Of a stretch of 10,503 nt of DNA, positions 7,700 through 10,503 are shown in pieces (positions within the stretch are counted from its first letter, which is position 1; each line of letters starts with the position of its first letter). The stretch spans positions 1 to 10,503 of the forward strand of contig CANPWK010000033.1 of the NCBI GenBank assembly GCA_947584105.1. The letters run 5' to 3'. This DNA comes from an uncultured Bacilli bacterium. Lineage in GTDB: Bacteria > Bacillota_I > Bacilli_A > RF39 > UBA660. A program made the position numbers and the translations under genes. Below the pieces are notes generated by a model. It was given only the letters and a program-made list of their open reading frames with translations. It was not told the origin of the DNA and searched no databases.

Positions 7700-8032
7700 T
7701 CACCTCTTTACATATTCTTCTAATTGTTCAATAAATAACATACGTTCTGAATCTTGATAACCAACAAAATTTATTTCTATAATATCATCATGATTGATTA
7801 AAAGTTCACTATCATCACCCATAATCCCCATTGGATAAGGAACTGTTAGATAATCATATTCATGATTATCTATAGTAGAAAGTTGCTTTATTCCGATGAT
7901 AACTAATCTATAATTACAATTATCTATTCTTACAACAGAACCTATTGGTAGTAAATCTGTAACTTTAGTTTTTGATGGTATAATCATACTATCTTCTTTA
8001 TTTTTTCTTTTATGAAAAATCCTAAAGTTCAT
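7700..8032 (-). CDS. DUF4176 domain protein
   Basis: The 110 residues match the DUF4176 pattern: LPIGSVV 28-34, VIIGIKQ 44-50, YDYLTVPYPMGI 59-70 and INHDDIIEINFVGYQD 79-94. The family is small, cytosolic by prediction, of unknown biochemical role, and is often found in type VII (ESX/LXG) secretion loci of Firmicutes. None of the other T7SS parts (EsxA, EssC, LXG toxin) is in this window. ATG 8032 has GGTGA about 6 bases ahead. The first 20 residues are basic and could be an extra tail; Met16 is an alternative start without a visible ribosome binding site. Family call from motif memory. Confidence 0.8.
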   Translation of the reverse strand: MNFRIFHKRKNKEDSMIIPSKTKVTDLLPIGSVVRIDNCNYRLVIIGIKQLSTIDNHEYDYLTVPYPMGIMGDDSELLINHDDIIEINFVGYQDSERMLFIEQLEEYVKR

Positions 8033-8047
8033 ATTATCACCAATATA

Positions 8048-8076
8048 AATATATCACAATTATTAAACATTATCAA
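8048..8076 (-). promoter_or_regulatory. Promoter of the DUF4176 gene pair
   Basis: TTGATA (8071-8076), a 17-base spacer and TATATT (8048-8053) with an extended TGA. It begins four bases after the T-run of the rplT terminator. Confidence 0.7.
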
Positions 8077-8079
8077 GAT

Positions 8080-8101
8080 AAAAAAACGTGAATAAATTCA
8101 C
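8080..8101 (-). terminator. Terminator of the infC-rpmI-rplT operon
   Basis: GTGAA and TTCAC pair around a TTTA loop (8088-8101) right after the rplT stop, followed by G and seven T. A short but well-formed intrinsic terminator. Confidence 0.8.
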
Positions 8102-8102
8102 A

Positions 8103-8657
8103 TTATTTGTTTAAAGCAGCTAGTAATTCATCCTTTTTCATAGTTGTATAACCAGCAATCTTATTTTCTTTGGCTATTTTTTTTAATTCAGCTACTGTCA
8201 TTTTTTTATAATCTACATTTTCTTTTTGTGTCTTTGAAGTTGTAGATTTTTTTTCTACTTTTTCTTCTTTTACTTTAGCTACTACTTTTTTATCCACATT
8301 ATTAACTTTTTCTGATTTAGCAACCTTTACTAAATTAGCAAATAATTCTGAATCGTTAATAGCTATTTCACTTAACATCTTTCGATTTATAGTAACTCCT
8401 GCTTTATTAAGTCCATTAATAAATTTAGAATAACTAATATCATTCATGCGACATGCTGCATTAATTCTTGTAATCCATAATTTACGCATTTCACGCTTAT
8501 TTTGTCTTCTATCTCTATATGAATATTTTAATGAATGCATTACTTGCTCTTTAGCAGTTTTATATAATTTATGTTTACTACCAAAATATCCTTTTGCTAA
8601 TTTTAAAACTTTTACTCTTCTATTTTTATGGATATTACTTCCTTTTACTCTTGCCAT
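8103..8657 (-). CDS. rplT: Ribosomal protein bL20 with C-terminal Rho_N-like extension
   Basis: Residues 1 to about 117 are a complete bL20, a 23S rRNA-binding assembly protein of the large subunit, with the RVKGSNIHKNRRVKVLKLAKGY start and the WITRINAACR core (61-70). bL20 normally ends near residue 118. Here a Lys/Glu-rich linker (about 118-150) leads to MTVAELKKIAKENKI-GYTTMKKDELLAAL (153-182), which has the pattern of the Rho termination factor N-terminal (SAP-like) nucleic-acid-binding fold. The frame is continuous to TAA, so this is a real extension, not readthrough. bL20 in Firmicutes also represses its own operon through the mRNA leader. AAGGAGG lies 7 bases ahead of the ATG and overlaps the rpmI end. 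Confidence 0.97.
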   Translation of the reverse strand: MARVKGSNIHKNRRVKVLKLAKGYFGSKHKLYKTAKEQVMHSLKYSYRDRRQNKREMRKLWITRINAACRMNDISYSKFINGLNKAGVTINRKMLSEIAINDSELFANLVKVAKSEKVNNVDKKVVAKVKEEKVEKKSTTSKTQKENVDYKKMTVAELKKIAKENKIAGYTTMKKDELLAALNK

Positions 8658-8668
8658 AATATTCCTCC

Positions 8669-8848
8669 TTAATATTGTACATTCTTTAATCTTTTAGCAT
8701 CACTTTTACTTATATATGATGCCTTACGACCTTTTCTATTGGAAGCTGCATTTTTCTTCCCTGTATTATGTCTTGTGCTAGGATGTCCTATTTTCCCATT
8801 TTTATTAACAACCTTTTGAGTTCCCTTATGTGTCTTAATTTTTGGCAT
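8669..8848 (-). CDS. rpmI: Ribosomal protein bL35
   Basis: A 59-residue basic protein too short for most ORF cut-offs. It begins MPKIKTHKGTQK and ends KSDAKRLKNVQY, both typical of bL35 of the large subunit. It is a few residues shorter than the usual 64-66. AGGAGG sits 6 bases before the ATG and overlaps the infC stop. It lies between infC and rplT in the conserved infC-rpmI-rplT order. Confidence 0.96.
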   Translation of the reverse strand: MPKIKTHKGTQKVVNKNGKIGHPSTRHNTGKKNAASNRKGRKASYISKSDAKRLKNVQY

Positions 8849-8857
8849 ATTTTCCTC

Positions 8858-9388
8858 CTATTTTTCTTTTTTTGGCATAAGTATCATTGTCATATTACGA
8901 CCATCTAAAGTTGGTTTTTGCTCAATATCAGCTACATCATTAAGTGCTTCTGCAAATTTAAATAATACATCTTTTCCTAAATCTGTATGAGCCATTTCTC
9001 TACCTTTAAAGCGAATGGAAGCTTTAACCTTATGACCCTTTTGTAAATATTTACTTGAATTTTTAACCCTAGTATTAAAGTCATGAATATCAATTGAAAC
9101 AGAAAGGCGATATTCTTTAAGTTCTAAATTAGAACTCCTCTGTTTTTTTATATTTTCTTTTGCTTTCTTTTTATTTTCATATTTGAATTTATTGTAATCC
9201 ATTACTTTACATACTGGTGGATTTCCTTTAGGATTAATTAATACTAAATCAAAACCTGCATATGAAGACAAAGTAATTGCATCCTTTAAAGATTTTATTC
9301 CTAATTGTTCCCCATTAGGACCTATAACCATAACTTCTTTTGCTCGTATTTGTTCGTTAATAAACAAATCCTTATCTCTGTTTGCGAT
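8858..9388 (-). CDS. infC: Translation initiation factor IF-3, apparent AUC start
   Basis: IF-3 keeps the 30S subunit free and checks start-codon fidelity. From the ATC at 9388 the protein has 176 residues: N-domain with FINEQIRA (9-16) and GFDLVLINPKGNPPVCKVMDY, a Lys-rich linker, and the C-domain with FKGREMAHTDLG. No ATG, GTG or TTG lies at a proper distance from the GGAGGTG ribosome binding site (9395-9401). TTG 9403 and GTG 9397 fall inside that site, whereas ATC is 8 bases past GGAGG and gives MANRDKDLFINEQ. infC is known for AUU starts (E. coli, bacilli) that IF-3 itself discriminates against, giving autoregulation; an AUC start would serve the same end. It is first in the operon with rpmI and rplT. 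Confidence 0.95.
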   Translation of the reverse strand: MANRDKDLFINEQIRAKEVMVIGPNGEQLGIKSLKDAITLSSYAGFDLVLINPKGNPPVCKVMDYNKFKYENKKKAKENIKKQRSSNLELKEYRLSVSIDIHDFNTRVKNSSKYLQKGHKVKASIRFKGREMAHTDLGKDVLFKFAEALNDVADIEQKPTLDGRNMTMILMPKKEK

Positions 9389-9403
9389 AACAAACACCTC
9401 CAA

Positions 9404-9526
9404 TTATATCTTATACCATGAAAAAAGCAGATACATAGTACCCACTTAAAAACCTACCTTTTGGCATTTACCCATCGCTTCAGCAATCGGGTGGATGTGG
9501 ATACATCACTTTCCTTTTTCATTACG
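9404..9526 (-). promoter_or_regulatory. Structured infC leader, attenuator of probable L20-leader type
   Basis: Between the promoter and infC the RNA can fold into a closing stem (9513-9522 with 9418-9427, 10 pairs), an inner stem (GTATCCAC 9497-9504 with GTGGGTAC 9438-9445), a hairpin ACCC-G-ATTGC/GCGAT-GGGT (9470-9492) and a small one, TGCC-AAAA-GGTA (9455-9466). The same GTGGGTAC can instead enter a terminator hairpin (9425-9447), so the two folds exclude each other. In Bacillus the L20 protein controls this operon by transcription attenuation through such a leader. Pairings were read by eye; the L20-leader name is inferred from position and architecture. Confidence 0.65.
9421..9447 (-). 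terminator. Attenuator terminator in the infC leader
   Basis: AAGTGGGTAC (9438-9447), a 3-base loop and GTATCTGCTT (9425-9434) form ten pairs including several G-U, ending in a run of six T. Its 5' arm is also the partner of 9497-9504 in the alternative fold, as expected for an attenuator. Confidence 0.55.
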
Positions 9527-9532
9527 CTATTG

Positions 9533-9561
9533 ATTATACAATTATATTTTATGTTTGTCAA
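9533..9561 (-). promoter_or_regulatory. Consensus promoter of infC-rpmI-rplT
   Basis: A perfect TTGACA (9556-9561), 17 bases and TATAAT (9533-9538). This is the strongest promoter in the window, fitting a ribosomal operon. A 7-base inverted repeat, CTATTGA (9527-9533) with TCAATAG (9558-9564), frames it. Confidence 0.9.
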
Positions 9562-9623
9562 TAGTTTTTATGAATTTTAGCTAATTTCCATTATTAAATT
9601 TAAAATTATGATAAAAAATAAAT

Positions 9624-10004
9624 TTATTTAATTAATTTTTTTACTTTGGATTTAGAATTATCCCCTTTAAAATTATTTAATGTATTTAACTTTTCTTTTT
9701 CTATTTCTATTAAAAATTGCATAATTAAATCTGAATCGGTTAAAACACTTAATATTTCAAAAGATAATATGTTAATATTAAAACAATCTTCGTTAGCAAG
9801 CATAATAACACCGTTTATTATATTAAAATTATATCTATCTAAATCATTATTAATAACAATATTTAAATTTCTATTATTAAATTCTTTCTGCATAAATCGT
9901 CTAAATTGACTAAGTTCAAAGACAGTAATAAAATTTTCATTCAACATCTCATATTTACCTTTAATAAGCGCTGCAGCTAAATAATCACACTCTAGAATTT
10001 TCAT
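9624..10004 (-). CDS. Hypothetical protein, 126 residues
   Basis: I do not recognise a family. The product is soluble by composition, with no signal peptide or membrane segment. It is rich in Asn, Ile, Leu and Phe, and has a Lys/Ser-rich tail (GDNSKSKVKKLIK). I place the start at ATG 10004 (MKILECDYL): GGAGGT lies 7 bases ahead of it, and the ATG at 10019 is upstream of and partly within that site. It has its own promoter. No clear terminator follows before the infC promoter, so some transcripts may run into the infC leader. Confidence 0.7.
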   Translation of the reverse strand: MKILECDYLAAALIKGKYEMLNENFITVFELSQFRRFMQKEFNNRNLNIVINNDLDRYNFNIINGVIMLANEDCFNINILSFEILSVLTDSDLIMQFLIEIEKEKLNTLNNFKGDNSKSKVKKLIK

Positions 10005-10023
10005 AATCTTTACCTCCATTAGT

Positions 10024-10053
10024 ATTGTAACATATTTTTATATTCATTTACAA
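10024..10053 (-). promoter_or_regulatory. Promoter of the 126-residue hypothetical gene
   Basis: TTGTAA (10048-10053), an 18-base spacer and TACAAT (10024-10029) with an extended TGT before the -10. The ribosome binding site follows about 10 bases later, so the leader is very short. Confidence 0.65.
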
Positions 10054-10071
10054 TTTTAGTATTAAAATATT

Positions 10072-10107
10072 AAAAAAATATTTATAGCTACTAACTATAA
10101 ATATTTT
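10072..10107 (-). terminator. Terminator after the dockerin-like gene
   Basis: A perfect 13-bp inverted repeat (10075-10087 with 10095-10107), 7-base loop CTACTAA on the + strand, runs into seven T on the minus strand. It lies 36 bases past the stop at 10144. Confidence 0.8.
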
Positions 10108-10143
10108 AAACAAATTCATAAGTTATAATGTTTTGTATATATT

Positions 10144-10503
10144 TTATACCTTCTTTGCTGGTGTATTAAATGTTTTCTTACAATAATCACCATTTTCTTG
10201 ATAATCTTTTGGACATAAAGATTTATTTCCAATATTTACTTTTAAATCCCATCCTGCTACAAATTCATTGATTAATGTCACATCTGTATAATCAATTTGT
10301 CCATCTCCATTTACATCAGAAGCTGCTTGTGAAAAATCATCATACTCTATTTTCCATCCTGCTACATATTGATCAATTTTTATTACATCTCTCAGATTAA
10401 CACTGCCATCTTTATTTGTATCTCCTAAAAGTATTTTCTTTCCATTTACTGTTTTATGGCATTGATTTCCTGTTAATACATAACTAGCATCTTCACAATA
10501 ATA
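10144..10503 (-). CDS. C-terminus of a secreted protein with dockerin-like EF-hand pair (5' end outside window)
   Basis: The last 119 residues are in the window. Two calcium-loop repeats of the dockerin type I pattern DxNxDGxxxxxD lie at residues 28-39 (D28, N30, D32, N36, D39) and 63-74 (D63, N65, D67, D71, D74). Each is followed by a helix ending in VAGW (47-50 and 82-85). Cysteine motifs flank the pair: C3 and C15 in YYCEDASYVLTGNQCHK, C97 and C108 in LCPKDYQENGDYCKK. The latter look like the short C-x(10-11)-C repeats common on surface proteins of gut Firmicutes. Such a tail suggests an extracellular protein. Whether it binds a cohesin or is simply an internal Ca2+-binding module cannot be told without the missing part. 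Confidence 0.85.
   Translation of the reverse strand, partial: YYCEDASYVLTGNQCHKTVNGKKILLGDTNKDGSVNLRDVIKIDQYVAGWKIEYDDFSQAASDVNGDGQIDYTDVTLINEFVAGWDLKVNIGNKSLCPKDYQENGDYCKKTFNTPAKKV

Noticed and set aside
8446..8697. 83-codon open frame on the + strand
   Set aside because: Antisense to rplT and the rpmI end; a shadow of a conserved gene.
9404..9526. T-box or metabolite riboswitch ahead of infC
   Set aside because: No T-box motif (TGGNACCGCG-like) or known riboswitch core is seen; position before infC-rpmI-rplT and the attenuator fold fit an L20-type leader better.
9646..9909. 87-codon open frame on the + strand
   Set aside because: Antisense to the 126-residue gene, which has a promoter and a good ribosome binding site; the + frame has neither.

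Overview
The window is very AT-rich, densely packed and read entirely on the minus strand. It uses TAA, TAG and TGA stops and TGG for Trp (code 11). Gene content (infC-rpmI-rplT, ruvAB, feoAB, a PrsW-type protease, a DUF4176 protein) and strong AGGAGG-type ribosome binding sites point to a low-GC Firmicute, plausibly an uncultured gut lineage on the Bacilli/Erysipelotrichia/RF39 side. The lineage guess is inference.

Read in the direction of transcription (high to low coordinates): (1) 10503-10144, the C-terminal end of a secreted protein with two dockerin-like EF-hand loops between cysteine pairs, followed by a strong terminator. (2) 10004-9624, a 126-residue protein I do not recognise, with its own promoter. 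(3) 9561-8080, the translation operon infC-rpmI-rplT: a consensus promoter, a structured leader that can fold into two mutually exclusive forms (an attenuator, probably the L20-leader type), infC apparently starting at AUC, bL35, then bL20 with an unusual C-terminal Rho_N-like domain, and a terminator. (4) 8076-7367, a DUF4176 protein overlapping the ribosome binding site of a small three-helix membrane protein. (5) 7365-5343, ruvA-ruvB-HTH gene, from a promoter whose spacer holds a likely LexA (SOS) box. (6) 5344-3117, feoA-feoB, ferrous iron uptake. (7) 3116-2123, a PrsW-family membrane protease gene split by a frameshift. (8) 2113-1, an ABC exporter of the ATPase-FtsX/MacB type, running off the window.

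Neighbouring units are very compact: a terminator hairpin is often followed within a few bases by the -35 of the next promoter, and most promoters carry an extended TGn -10. There are no tRNAs, rRNAs, CRISPR arrays or complete mobile elements. I see no clear new multi-gene system. The points most worth a second look are the attenuator plus AUC start of infC, the bL20-Rho_N fusion, the HTH gene riding in the SOS-type ruvAB operon, the broken prsW and the orphan DUF4176 pair.
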